The position numbers and the translations under genes were made by a program. Of a stretch of 64,000 nt of DNA, positions 16,467 to 25,225 are shown one piece after another; positions within the stretch are counted from its first letter, which is position 1; the number at the start of each line of letters is the position of its first letter. Below the pieces are notes generated by a model. The model was not told the DNA's origin and did no database searches. It saw only the letters and a list, made by a program, of their open reading frames with translations. The stretch is from CAZICM01 sp964537685 (GTDB taxonomy: Bacteria > Myxococcota_A > Polyangia > Polyangiales > Polyangiaceae), in assembly GCA_964537685.1 (NCBI GenBank), contig CAZICM010000047.1, positions 1 through 64,000 of the forward strand, read 5' to 3'.

Positions 16467-17975
16467 GTGAAACGCCTTCTCGCCGCTCTGCCCTTGGCCT
16501 TCTGCGCCTGCAACAACGAAACCCCCAAACCCGATCCAAGCGCGCTTACAAGCGCATCGGCGGCCGGACAAGCCCTTTCCGCGCAGGCCGCCGCCTCATT
16601 AGCGGGCGCGGGCGCAACGGCTCCATCACCCTTCGTGCCAAAGGCTCCCGAAGGCCCGCCCGCATGCAAGGTGAGCGAAAAGAAAGTGTGGGCCTCGGGC
16701 GTGAATAAACTCACGGGATTATCGGTGTCCGAGCTTCCCGATAAAAGGGTGGCCATTGGCTTGGCGCAGGGGCTTTCGCCTTATGTGCTTGTGGTCGATA
16801 TCGGCGGCGAGGGTAAATTATTAAAAGTTTCCGTCAAATCGACAAGCGAGCTTGGCAAACCGATCGATTCAAAAGACGGAACGCGGACAATCATGCGCGT
16901 TACGCCCGTGCGGGTGGACGGAGAAAAAGCGAGCGCTTTTGTCGATTACCGCGATGAATATAAAAATAAAAAGCGGCGGGTGGCCTGCGGACCCGCTGAA
17001 AGCAATGATGCATGGATTCATTTCGATGATATTCCCTATTTAGACCGGGACCCAAAACCCACGGGCAAGGATAGAGACGCGCTATTTAAAGCCCACGAAC
17101 ACGAACAGGGCGAAGAAGAGCACGATGATGCGGATATGGGGTATCACGAGCTGCGCGATTGCCGTTCGTTTGTGGATACGAAGACGGGCGAGACATGGAT
17201 CGTGGGCAGTGTGCTCCGGGGCGTGGCCAAGGACGACAAAACCATTGAATGGAGTTCTTCGCTGGTGGTCGATACGGGCCCAAAGAAGCATGAATTGCAT
17301 TTGCACGAGGTGGTTTTGAAAGGCGATCCTCCCAATTTGAAAGTATTTGAAGTGCCTATTTCGAGGGCGGTGGGTGAAGGGGCTTATTTGCTGGCGACGC
17401 GCTTTGGCGGTTCGCTGCGGGCGGCTGTTTTAAATAAAGATAAGACGCTGCGCGGAAAATTAATGACGTACAGCGGGTTTCCTACGATTCCGCATGCGAG
17501 CGCAGACGGCGGCGATACGGTGCTCGTGACGTCGGTGACGAAGGATAAAGGGCTGTTTGCGCTGCGGGGGCTGCGTGTGCCCGCGGCAAAGCCGGCGCTG
17601 CCCAAGGCGCTCGCGGCCATTGATACGCACGCCGCCGATAAAGGCCATAGTCATGAGCACGGGCATGATGAAGAACACGATCATGTGGATCACTCGGAGA
17701 CAGATCCGGATTTCGTTCGGGATGCCAAGGGGCGAAGGTGGCTGGCGTATATCGAGGGCGAGCGGGGCAAGGGAAAGCTTTCGGTGGTGCCGGTGGACGA
17801 GAGCTTTCATGCCGTGGGAAAAGCCTTTTTGCTGACGAATTCCTCGGAGCTGGCCTCGGAGGCGAGGCTTGTGCCTCTATCGGATGGGACGCTGCTCGCG
17901 GTTTCGCTGCGCGAGGGAGAAAAGGGATTGGATTTGGTTACGGAAGAGTTGCAATGCGAAGTGATGATGGAATAG
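16467..17975 (+). CDS. His-rich lipoprotein, probably zinc-related
   Basis: 502 residues from GTG. Short signal peptide with cysteines at 13 and 15, either of which could be lipidated, then an Ala-rich linker. The remainder looks like a propeller-type repeat domain (KRVAIGLAQGLSPYVLVVDI, EARLVPLSDGTLLAVSL at the ends). Two acidic His clusters interrupt it: HEHEQGEEEHDD around residue 210 and HSHEHGHDEEHDHVDH around 390-405, of the kind that bind zinc or nickel. It is divergent from znuA, so shared regulation and a role in zinc binding at the outer membrane are plausible but inferred. I know of no named family. Confidence 0.7.
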   Translation: MKRLLAALPLAFCACNNETPKPDPSALTSASAAGQALSAQAAASLAGAGATAPSPFVPKAPEGPPACKVSEKKVWASGVNKLTGLSVSELPDKRVAIGLAQGLSPYVLVVDIGGEGKLLKVSVKSTSELGKPIDSKDGTRTIMRVTPVRVDGEKASAFVDYRDEYKNKKRRVACGPAESNDAWIHFDDIPYLDRDPKPTGKDRDALFKAHEHEQGEEEHDDADMGYHELRDCRSFVDTKTGETWIVGSVLRGVAKDDKTIEWSSSLVVDTGPKKHELHLHEVVLKGDPPNLKVFEVPISRAVGEGAYLLATRFGGSLRAAVLNKDKTLRGKLMTYSGFPTIPHASADGGDTVLVTSVTKDKGLFALRGLRVPAAKPALPKALAAIDTHAADKGHSHEHGHDEEHDHVDHSETDPDFVRDAKGRRWLAYIEGERGKGKLSVVPVDESFHAVGKAFLLTNSSELASEARLVPLSDGTLLAVSLREGEKGLDLVTEELQCEVMME

Positions 17976-17985
17976 CCGATTCAAT

Positions 17986-19119
17986 TTATCTCCACGCAAT
18001 GGATGTATCGGCGGCGTTATCGCGGATGACTTCTCTTTCTCTTTCCAAATAATCGCGCACGGCGGTGTCGAGGCGCGGATCCATAAGCAAGTGGGCGCTG
18101 TGGGTGATGCGGGGCTCGAAGCCGCGGGCCAATTTGTGCGAGCCGCCCGCTCCGGCTTCAAAGCGGATCATTTTGCGCTGAATGCATTCGTCGATGGTGT
18201 GGTAATAACACACATTAAAATGGAGGAAGGGGCGTTCCTCGCGGGCTCCCCAATAACGGCCGAATAAGACATCGGGGCCTGCAATATTAAAAGCTCCGGC
18301 CAAAAACTTCTTTCCTTCGCGGGCCGTGACGATTTCGATCGAATGGCTCATTTTTGAGCAGATTTCTTCGAAGAATGCCCGGTTTAAATAACGCCTTCCC
18401 CAATAGAATTTATCGACCGTGGCGAGATAGAATTCATAGGCGAAATCGGCAATTTCAGGCGTTATTTCCTTCCCTCTCAAGGTATTGATTTGAATATTCT
18501 GCGCATGCATTTCGCGGCGCTCGCGTTTGATTTGATTGCGGCGCTTGGAGGAAAATCGGGCTAGAAAATCATCAAATGTATTGTAATTGTTATTTATCCA
18601 ATGAAATTGAATCCCGAGCCTGTGGGCAAAGCCAATCTGTTCGAGTGCATCGGCTTGGGCTTCGGTGGGAAAGAGAACATGAGCCCCGGAGAGCTCGGAT
18701 TTTTCGGCGAGGGCGCGAAGGCCCGCGGCAAAGGGGCGCAGCAGCGTTTCGCTTTCGGTGCCGGGCATGGCAAGGAGGCGGGGCGCGGTCGCAGGTGTAA
18801 ATGGCACGGCGACGATGAGCTTGGGGTAGTAGCGGATGCCCGCGCGGTGAGCCGCGGATGCCCAGGCATGATCGAAGACGAATTCGCCTTCGCTGTTGTG
18901 CTTCAGGTACACGGGCGCGGCCCCCAGCATGCGGCCTTGATCCCAAAAGCTAAGGGGAAAGGGATACCAGCCTGTTTCTCCGCCGACGCAGCCCGTGCGC
19001 TCTAACGCGCTCAAAAATGTCCACGATAAAAACGGCGCGGCGGCGATGCCTTCCAAGCGGTTCCAATCGGCTTCGGGAATTTCTTGGATGCTGCGGTGAA
19101 TTCTTATTTCAATCGCCAT
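17986..19119 (-). CDS. GNAT/FemAB-type N-acyltransferase (COG3146/DUF482)
   Basis: 377 residues from ATG 19119. An ATG at 19179 would add 20 residues and overlap the divergent aminopeptidase gene, so the shorter form is preferred. The sequence fits the DUF482/COG3146 family: FLSWTFLSALERTGCVGGETGW, PVYLKHNSEGEFVFDHAWASAAHRAGIRYYPKL near residue 90, and the C-terminal GRYWGAREERPFLHFNVCYYHTIDECI with RFEAGAGGSHKLARGFEP. The family has two GNAT-like folds and is annotated as predicted N-acyltransferase linked to peptidoglycan-type substrates; the true substrate is unknown. It is convergent with the His-rich lipoprotein gene, 10 nt apart. Confidence 0.85.
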   Translation of the reverse strand: MAIEIRIHRSIQEIPEADWNRLEGIAAAPFLSWTFLSALERTGCVGGETGWYPFPLSFWDQGRMLGAAPVYLKHNSEGEFVFDHAWASAAHRAGIRYYPKLIVAVPFTPATAPRLLAMPGTESETLLRPFAAGLRALAEKSELSGAHVLFPTEAQADALEQIGFAHRLGIQFHWINNNYNTFDDFLARFSSKRRNQIKRERREMHAQNIQINTLRGKEITPEIADFAYEFYLATVDKFYWGRRYLNRAFFEEICSKMSHSIEIVTAREGKKFLAGAFNIAGPDVLFGRYWGAREERPFLHFNVCYYHTIDECIQRKMIRFEAGAGGSHKLARGFEPRITHSAHLLMDPRLDTAVRDYLEREREVIRDNAADTSIAWR

Positions 19120-19131
19120 GGCTGAAAGGAG

Positions 19132-20565
19132 ATGGGCTTCAAGTGGATGACGTTCTCGGCGGCCGAGGATAGCGTGCATGCCATGCAGGAGTCCGATAAA
19201 GCGCTGACCGATTTAGGCGAACGATTTCCAAAGACGCGGCAAGAGATGGATGCGCTCCGGGCGCGGGGTGTCGCGGATGCGCAGGACTTATGTGCGTTTA
19301 TCGATCGGTCGCCAACGCCTTTTCATGCGGCGGCCGAGGCTAAGGCGCGTCTTGTTGCGGCTGGTTTTTCCGAGCTGTCTGAGCGCGAGCCCTGGGCGCT
19401 GAAGCCGGGCGATCGGCGCTTTTTGCTGAGGGGCGATTCAACCGTTGTGGCCTTTGTGGTCGGGACAGAGCCTGCGGCGCGCGCGGGTTTTGTGATGATC
19501 GGGGCGCATACGGATTCGCCGAATTTAAGGGTGAAGCCCGTCGCGGATGTGAATGCGCGCGGGTATCAGCAGCTCGGTGTCGAGGTGTACGGAGGGGTTC
19601 TGCATTCGACATGGATGGATCGGGATTTGTCGATCGCCGGGCGGGTGCTCTTGGATGGTGGGGATAGCGAAAATGGGCGTGGAATCGCGATTAAATCGAG
19701 GCTTGTAGATTTGGTGCGGCCCGTGGCGCGCGTGGCCAATTTGGCCATTCATCTCAATCGCAATGTGAATACGGAAGGCGTGGTGCTGAATGCTCAAAAG
19801 CATCTCGCGCCCTTGATTGGGCTGGGCAAGGAAGCCGTGCTGCGCAGGGCGCTGGCCAAGGAGCTCGGCGAGGCTGAGTCCAATATCGCCGGGTACGATC
19901 TGTGTTTGTACGATACGGCAAAGGCTTCGATCGGCGGCTTTGACAGCGAGTTTGTGTTTGCGGCGAGGCTCGACAATTTGGGGAGCAGTCATGCGGCGCT
20001 GCGGGCTTTGATTGCGGCGGCGGACACGCCTATCGCGCCCACGCGGGTGATCGTGCTTTACGACCACGAGGAATGCGGGAGCAGAAGCGCTGTCGGCGCG
20101 GGCGGGCCGGTGCTGTCCGATGCGCTGGAAAGGCTTGTGGAAGCGTATTCGGATGGGCAGGGCCAGGCATTTGCCAGGGCGTGCGCGGGTTCGTTTTTGG
20201 TATCGGCGGACATGGCTCACGCGATTCATCCCAACTATGCCGATCAGCACGAGCCTCAGCACACGCCGTTTCTCAACCGCGGGCTGGTGATTAAATCCAA
20301 CTCCAATCAGTCCTATGCGACGGATGGAGCGAGCGCGGCGCGCTTCGAGGCGATTTGCCGGAAAGCGGGGTATCAGCCTCAGCGATTTGTGGTGCGCAGC
20401 GATTTGCCCTGCGGAAGTACGATTGGGCCGATTACGGCGGCGAGGCTGGGCATTGCAACGGTGGATGTGGGAGCTCCGATGCTGAGCATGCATTCATGCC
20501 GCGAGATGTGCGGGACGCTGGATGTGCATCTGGCCATCGCGACTTACACGCAGTGTTTTCTGTGA
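19132..20565 (+). CDS. M18 family aminopeptidase (aspartyl aminopeptidase type)
   Basis: 477 residues, slightly long for M18 (about 430-460), so a later start (ATG 19183 or 19246) is possible; AAGGAG abuts ATG 19132. Conserved M18 elements: CAFIDRSPTPFHAA, GAHTDSPNLRVKP (zinc-binding His/Asp), YDHEECGSRSAVGAGGP (catalytic Glu pair), SADMAHAIHPNYADQHEP, and the C-terminal STIGPITAARLGIATVDVGAPMLSMHSCREMCG with the last zinc His. These enzymes are dodecameric cytoplasmic peptidases that remove N-terminal acidic or other residues. Divergent from the acyltransferase gene with only 12 nt between starts, so the promoters must lie inside the genes. Confidence 0.93.
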   Translation: MGFKWMTFSAAEDSVHAMQESDKALTDLGERFPKTRQEMDALRARGVADAQDLCAFIDRSPTPFHAAAEAKARLVAAGFSELSEREPWALKPGDRRFLLRGDSTVVAFVVGTEPAARAGFVMIGAHTDSPNLRVKPVADVNARGYQQLGVEVYGGVLHSTWMDRDLSIAGRVLLDGGDSENGRGIAIKSRLVDLVRPVARVANLAIHLNRNVNTEGVVLNAQKHLAPLIGLGKEAVLRRALAKELGEAESNIAGYDLCLYDTAKASIGGFDSEFVFAARLDNLGSSHAALRALIAAADTPIAPTRVIVLYDHEECGSRSAVGAGGPVLSDALERLVEAYSDGQGQAFARACAGSFLVSADMAHAIHPNYADQHEPQHTPFLNRGLVIKSNSNQSYATDGASAARFEAICRKAGYQPQRFVVRSDLPCGSTIGPITAARLGIATVDVGAPMLSMHSCREMCGTLDVHLAIATYTQCFL

Positions 20566-20569
20566 TCGA

Positions 20570-21676
20570 TTACCGCGGCGTTCGCGACAAAAGCGCATAG
20601 CCGATCATTTTGTAGAGCAGCCGCGCGCCGACATTTCCATCCCACTCATCGTTTTCATCGGGGCTGGGCGCGACTTCGCAGAGATCGAATCCAACGATGC
20701 GGCGGCCGCTTTTGACGATGCAGCGAAGGAGATGGACGGCTTGCTGAAAGCTTAAACCGCCTGGAACGGGCGTTCCTGTGTGCGGGCAGAGCGAGGGGTC
20801 GAGGCCGTCGATATCGATGCTCACATAAACCAGGGGCGGCAGTTCTGCGATGACGGCGGCGGCGATGCTGGCAAAGCATTCGCCTTCGAAGAGGCGGGCG
20901 CTGAGATCGCTGTCGTAGAGGGCAAAAATGCGGCCTTTGGATGCTTGGATGCAGTCGTGCTCTTCCTCGGAGAAATCGCGCAGCGCGACCTGAACCAGTT
21001 TGGCGACGGATGGAATGCGCTCGATGACATTGCGGAAAATCGATGCGTGGGAATCGGCAAATCCCTCAAATGCAAGCCTGAGATCGGCATGCGCGTCGAT
21101 ATGCAAAATGCCCATGCCGGGAAAGCGTTCGGCATGCGCCTTAATCGATCCAAAGGGCACCGAATGATCGCCGCCGACGATGCCCACGAGTTTTCCGCGT
21201 GAAAGCCAGGTGTTTGCAAGGCTTTCGACGCGCTGGTTAAGCGCCGATGAGAGGCTGTTGACGCGCTCCAACGACGGAATCAGTTCGGGATGGCCGTCGA
21301 TAAATCCGCCGCGTTCGATGATAGGTTCCGATGCTTCGCAAGCCTGGGCATTCCACGCGATGATGTCGGCGTCGGGCTCGAGCATACAAATGCCTGCCTC
21401 GTAGGGACGGCCGGTCTCCGCATCGAAGAGATCGACCTGTTTGCTGCTTTGAAGAATGGCTTCGGGGCCTTTCGCGGTTCCGCGCCGGTAGGAGGTCGTG
21501 GGCTCCCAGGGCACGGGAACGAGAACGACGCTGGCCTCGTCCGCCGTGTGGGGAAGTCCGTACACGCCCGAACCCATCGCGGGCGCCGCTGGATTGAATT
21601 GAAGATGGTCGCTGCTCACGGCGCTCAAGCTCGATGGCTTTGAGCCGTCCGTCAACACCTGCGTATTCTTGCACAA
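20570..21676 (-). CDS. Agmatinase/arginase-family ureohydrolase
   Basis: 368 residues from a TTG start; GTG at 21658 is an alternative. Dimanganese-site motifs are intact: GGDHSVPFG, HIDAHADLR, and SIDIDGLDPSLCPHTGTPVPGG, together with VPWEPTTSYRRGTAKGPEAILQSS near the N-terminus. The family hydrolyses agmatine, arginine, guanidinobutyrate or similar guanidino compounds to urea; the loop sequences lean to agmatinase (speB-like) but do not settle the substrate. An insertion around SALNQRVESLANTWLSRG is longer than in E. coli SpeB. Its stop is 4 nt from the convergent aminopeptidase stop. Confidence 0.88.
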   Translation of the reverse strand: MCKNTQVLTDGSKPSSLSAVSSDHLQFNPAAPAMGSGVYGLPHTADEASVVLVPVPWEPTTSYRRGTAKGPEAILQSSKQVDLFDAETGRPYEAGICMLEPDADIIAWNAQACEASEPIIERGGFIDGHPELIPSLERVNSLSSALNQRVESLANTWLSRGKLVGIVGGDHSVPFGSIKAHAERFPGMGILHIDAHADLRLAFEGFADSHASIFRNVIERIPSVAKLVQVALRDFSEEEHDCIQASKGRIFALYDSDLSARLFEGECFASIAAAVIAELPPLVYVSIDIDGLDPSLCPHTGTPVPGGLSFQQAVHLLRCIVKSGRRIVGFDLCEVAPSPDENDEWDGNVGARLLYKMIGYALLSRTPR

Positions 21677-21710
21677 TTTAATCAGAATTATTTAACAATT
21701 GATAAAATGT

Positions 21711-21779
21711 GCAGACGGCAAGCTGGGCCTTCCCAAGCTGGCCCTCTGTAAGCTAGTCTGCGTGTCCAATTTTAGACAC
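21711..21779 (+). promoter_or_regulatory. Structured 5' leader of the desaturase gene
   Basis: Two adjacent hairpins can form. The first pairs GCAGAC (21711-21716) with GTCTGC (21756-21761) and encloses a GGGCC/GGCCC stem (21725-21729 with 21740-21744). The second pairs GTGTC (21762-21766) with GACAC (21775-21779), stacking directly on the first. AAGCTGG is repeated inside. A TAAAAT box at 21703-21708 could be the -10, which would put the first hairpin at the extreme 5' end. The ATG follows 13 nt after the second hairpin. Confidence 0.35.
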
Positions 21780-21792
21780 TTCAAAAAAAGCC

Positions 21793-22734
21793 ATGCTTCT
21801 CCGATATCGAGCCGATCTTCGAACCCTGGTTTTTGTCGCCGCCTATTTCGCACTTGTGACTGTGCAATGGGTGTACGCGCCAAAAGACCTATACGTTGCA
21901 ATTCCTCTTCTCATTTTAACGTGTTGGTTTTCATTCTTTGGTGCTGTAGCGACCCACAATACAATTCATTGCCCCATTTTTCATCAGCGCTGGCTCAACC
22001 GGCTATTTCAGGTGGTGCTGACTTTAACCTACGGGCATCCAGTGAGCGCCTATGTGCCCGGCCATAATCTAAGCCATCATAAATACACGCAATCACGAAA
22101 GGATGTGATGCGTACGACAAAGGTTCGATTCCGATGGAATTTATTGAATGGCTTATTGTTTATGAGCCGGGTGGGCAAGGATATTTTCTTTGCGGATATG
22201 CGCTATTTTAAAGCGATGTACCGGCGCAATCCGCCTTGGTTTCGGCAAATGATATTTGAATCTATCGTATTTATCGGCGTTACAATCGCATTAGTTGTAC
22301 TGGATTGGAAGAAGTTTTTGCTTTATGTGCTGATTCCTCATCAATACGCGGCTTGGGGAATTATCACGATGAATTTCCTTCAGCACGACGGCTGTGACGA
22401 GAACACCGAATACAATCATTCACGCAACTTCGTCGGTAAGCTGGTGAATTTTTGGACCTATAACAATGGTTATCACACCATTCATCATATGGAGCCCGGG
22501 CTTCATTGGAGTTTACTGCCCTTGGCGCATGCGAAGCGGGTAGCGCCCTTTATCCATCCCAATTTGGATCAGCCGTCGTTCTTGGCCTATATTTTTAGGG
22601 CTTTTTTCTGGCCCGCGAAGCGTGTCCGCTATGACGGAGCTCCTGTTGAGCTTCCAGCGGAGGGGCCGGATGAAGAGTGGATTCCGGGGCCGAAGGAAAC
22701 GCCGGAAGACGTTTCCCTCGGAGCCGTTGCCTAA
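21793..22734 (+). CDS. Membrane fatty acid desaturase
   Basis: 313 residues with four or so hydrophobic segments and the three histidine boxes of the di-iron membrane desaturases: HNTIH (55-59), HNLSHH (91-96) and HTIHH near residue 230; an additional QHDGCDENTEYNHS lies between. These enzymes introduce double bonds in acyl chains to adjust membrane fluidity; homologues may also be hydroxylases. The C-terminus is acidic and Pro-rich. No strong ribosome-binding site precedes ATG, but a structured leader does. It is divergent from the ureohydrolase gene and its stop lies 4 nt from a convergent lipoprotein gene. Confidence 0.88.
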   Translation: MLLRYRADLRTLVFVAAYFALVTVQWVYAPKDLYVAIPLLILTCWFSFFGAVATHNTIHCPIFHQRWLNRLFQVVLTLTYGHPVSAYVPGHNLSHHKYTQSRKDVMRTTKVRFRWNLLNGLLFMSRVGKDIFFADMRYFKAMYRRNPPWFRQMIFESIVFIGVTIALVVLDWKKFLLYVLIPHQYAAWGIITMNFLQHDGCDENTEYNHSRNFVGKLVNFWTYNNGYHTIHHMEPGLHWSLLPLAHAKRVAPFIHPNLDQPSFLAYIFRAFFWPAKRVRYDGAPVELPAEGPDEEWIPGPKETPEDVSLGAVA

Positions 22735-22738
22735 ATGC

Positions 22739-24031
22739 TCAGGGCGAGCAGGTCTTGGGATTGCCCGAACACTTATTGCTGATGCAGTCGGCATTGCCGG
22801 TGCAGGTCTTGCCGTTCACGCACTTCGGGCAGCTTCCGCCGCCGCAGTCCACATCGGTCTCGTTGCCGTTCTTGTTCCCGTCGCCGCACTGCGCCTGGTA
22901 ACAGAGATTCGAGATGCAGGTGAGGCTCGTGCAGTCGCCGTTTACGTCGCACTTTTTGCCGTTTGCACAAGGCGAGCAATCGGCGCCGCCGCAGTCCACA
23001 TCGGTCTCATTGCCGTTCTGCATCGTATCCATGCAGGTCACGCATTTGTTGGCATCGCAGATCATGCTCATGCAGTCGGTGTTGGCCATGCAATCGTCGC
23101 CGGCCGCGCAGCCCGGGCAGGTCGGGCCGCCGCAATCGACATCGGTTTCCATGCCGTTTTTCACCGCGTCCATGCAGGTGGGCATCGTGCACACGTTGGC
23201 CTTGCAATAGCCGCTCGTGCAGTCGCCGTTGACCATGCAGGCCATTCCATCGGCGCAATCCGGGCATTCGGCGCCGCCGCAGTTGATATCGGTTTCGTGG
23301 CCGCTCTTGATGGCGTCGTTGCAGCTTAAAATGCAGGCGTTGTTCTGGGTGTCGCACACTTGGCCCGCGCCCTGGTCGCAGTCGCCGTTGTCCACGCACT
23401 CCACACAGCCGCCGTTTCCATCGCAGACGTTGCCGTTGCTGCATCCGTCGCCGGCAGGCTTGTTGAGGTTCTCGCAATTGCCCATGTTGCAGTTGCGGGT
23501 CTTGCATTCGGGAGCCGCGGGACACTGGTTGTCCTGATTGCATCCAACGCAAACGCCCATGTCGTTGCAGACGAGGTTGTTGCCGCAGTCGGTGTTGGCA
23601 GCCGCAAACGCTGTCACCGCTTTGCCGCCCGAGCAGGATTCAATGGTGCAAGGATTGTTGTCGTCGGGGGGGGTCTCGGTATCGTCCGCCACCTGAACTT
23701 CCGTGCCTGCTTGGCAGAGAAGGTCAAAACAGTCGTTTAGGCCGTCGGTGGAGCCGGGAACTTGGCCGTCGGCCGCGGGCGCGTGCGAGCACGTTCCCGT
23801 TGCGGCATCGCATGTGTCGACGGTGCACGGAAGCAGATCGTTGCAGTCACCCGTGGTGGTGCAGCCGGTCGGTCCGCCTCCCGCGCCCCCTTGGCCGCTT
23901 GAACCCGACGAGGAGGACGAGCCGAACGTTGAACCGTTGGGCTCGTATTTATCGAAATCGTTCATGCAGCCCGCAAAGAGGGCTCCCAACAAAACAAATA
24001 GAGAACAGGCGAGCTTTCCGCGGCGCGACAT
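22739..24031 (-). CDS. Cys-rich lipoprotein with four tandem CGG repeats
   Basis: 430 residues from ATG 24031, chosen because GGAG lies 8 nt upstream and the product starts with a signal peptide with lipobox FAGC; the longer frame to 24112 adds a non-signal extension. A Ser/Gly tether (SSSSGSSGQGGAGGG) follows. The first half has EGF/Dickkopf-like Cys modules (CTTTGDCNDLLPCTVDTC, CSNGNVCDGNGGCVEC). Residues ~237-430 are four ~48-residue repeats with the pattern NG-x-ETDVDCGG..C..C..G..C..N-x-DC. Such repeats are common in myxobacterial surface proteins; function is unknown, with adhesion or matrix binding the usual guess. Convergent with the desaturase gene. Confidence 0.82.
   Translation of the reverse strand: MSRRGKLACSLFVLLGALFAGCMNDFDKYEPNGSTFGSSSSSGSSGQGGAGGGPTGCTTTGDCNDLLPCTVDTCDAATGTCSHAPAADGQVPGSTDGLNDCFDLLCQAGTEVQVADDTETPPDDNNPCTIESCSGGKAVTAFAAANTDCGNNLVCNDMGVCVGCNQDNQCPAAPECKTRNCNMGNCENLNKPAGDGCSNGNVCDGNGGCVECVDNGDCDQGAGQVCDTQNNACILSCNDAIKSGHETDINCGGAECPDCADGMACMVNGDCTSGYCKANVCTMPTCMDAVKNGMETDVDCGGPTCPGCAAGDDCMANTDCMSMICDANKCVTCMDTMQNGNETDVDCGGADCSPCANGKKCDVNGDCTSLTCISNLCYQAQCGDGNKNGNETDVDCGGGSCPKCVNGKTCTGNADCISNKCSGNPKTCSP
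22742..23323 (-). repeat. Four tandem Cys-rich protein repeats
   Basis: In-gene repeats of about 141-147 nt encoding C..(A/T)..NG-x-ETD(V/I)(D/N)CGG units. The nucleotide copies have diverged, so they are not a recent expansion. Confidence 0.7.
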
Positions 24032-24167
24032 GTTTGGTTCTCCAATAAATGTAAGAGGATTTAGGCCGGCTCGATTGCGTGATGCAATGCCAGCTCCGGG
24101 AAGAAGTATCACGCTTCGCCGAAATCTTCCGCGCTTTTTTCTAGGCAGGACAGCTTGAATTCAATTC

Positions 24168-24250
24168 ACTTATTTTTATTATAATTACGATCAGAATGGT
24201 TGATGTTTCAAATACAATCGTATAAACATAAAATTCTATATAATTTAACC
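24168..24250. promoter_or_regulatory. AT-rich divergent promoter region
   Basis: A strikingly AT-rich stretch in the 295-nt divergent gap, containing a consensus TATAAT (24239-24244) on the plus strand but no matching -35 17 nt upstream. The plus-strand gene also has a TAGACT box (24313-24318) 8 nt before its ATG. The rest of the gap shows nothing recognisable. Confidence 0.35.
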
Positions 24251-24326
24251 GGCTCTTTCATCGGTTCAAGGGCGCGGTCATGGCCACGAGCCGGCCGGAC
24301 TGCGAAGCGAGGTAGACTGGCGGGCT

Positions 24327-25076
24327 ATGAGCCTTGGCTTTTCGATCCGGGTGGTGGGTGTGGGCGATGCCTTTACGGCGAAGTACTACAACGCGTGCTT
24401 GTTGGTTGAATCGGCCAATACGCGGCTTTTGATCGATGCGCCCCCGGCGCTGGCCAGGGCTCTTGCCGATCTGGGCGAGCGGGGCGGCGAGCGGGTTGGG
24501 CTGGATGGAATCGATCATGTGCTGATTACGCATTTGCACGGCGATCATGTAGGCGGGCTGGAGCAGCTTCTCTATTTTCAGCGCTTCGTGACGCGCAAGC
24601 GTATCCGGCTCTATGCGATCGAGGATGTGCTTTCAGGGCTTTGGGATACACGCCTGCGGGGTGGGATGGATACGCTGATGGAAGCTCCCGGTGAGTTTCA
24701 GCGGCTCACGCTCGATGACTACGCGGATGTGCATCCAATGCAGCGGAACGCCACGACGGTAATCGGCGATTTGCATATCGAGTGGCGTCCAACCCTTCAT
24801 CACATTCCGACCTCGGCTTTGCGTATCCGGTCTGAAAATAAGGTGTTTGGATACAGCGCGGATACGGCGTTCGATCCGGGCCTGATTGAATGGCTTTCGG
24901 AGAGCGATATGTTTTTGCACGAGACCAACTTCGGTGTGCACACGCCGCTGGATGCGCTGCTCGGCTTGAGCCAGCAAGTGACTTCACGGATGCGGCTGAT
25001 TCACTACCCGGATCTTCTCGATCCTCATTTTTGTCCTTTGGTGTGCGCACGGGAGGGGGACCGCTACGACCTCTAA
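24327..25076 (+). CDS. MBL-fold (metallo-beta-lactamase superfamily) hydrolase
   Basis: 249 residues. The zinc-binding motif THLHGDHVGG (His69, His71, Asp73, His74) is intact, preceded by the usual RLLIDAPPAL strand; further ligands are in PTLHHIPTSALRI, FGYSADTAFDP and the C-terminal LIHYPDL. The layout (short, with YSADTAFDPGLIEW) resembles the RNase Z/ElaC-like and phosphodiesterase branch, but the substrate cannot be assigned. TAGACT ends 8 nt before ATG and there is no ribosome-binding site. Cytoplasmic. Confidence 0.88.
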   Translation: MSLGFSIRVVGVGDAFTAKYYNACLLVESANTRLLIDAPPALARALADLGERGGERVGLDGIDHVLITHLHGDHVGGLEQLLYFQRFVTRKRIRLYAIEDVLSGLWDTRLRGGMDTLMEAPGEFQRLTLDDYADVHPMQRNATTVIGDLHIEWRPTLHHIPTSALRIRSENKVFGYSADTAFDPGLIEWLSESDMFLHETNFGVHTPLDALLGLSQQVTSRMRLIHYPDLLDPHFCPLVCAREGDRYDL

Positions 25077-25225
25077 GTTCCCCGAAGCGCGGCGATGTAA
25101 GGCCCGCGGACGCCATTGGCTCTGGCAAAAGAATCAAAACAATCACAAAAATCTCGACGGCGCGCGCGCGTCGCTCTTTACTGACACAGACCTTTTTGAC
25201 TGCTGCCAAATCAACATCAAGAACC

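Noticed and set aside
19525..20493. 322-codon minus-strand open frame
   Set aside because: It lies entirely inside the aminopeptidase gene, has Arg/His/Pro-rich composition, no domain pattern and no ribosome-binding site. It is an antisense shadow of GC-rich codons.
24890..25225. N-terminal extension of the lipoprotein at 25226
   Set aside because: The extension overlaps the MBL hydrolase gene and would bury the signal peptide; the ATG at 25226 begins a textbook lipoprotein signal.
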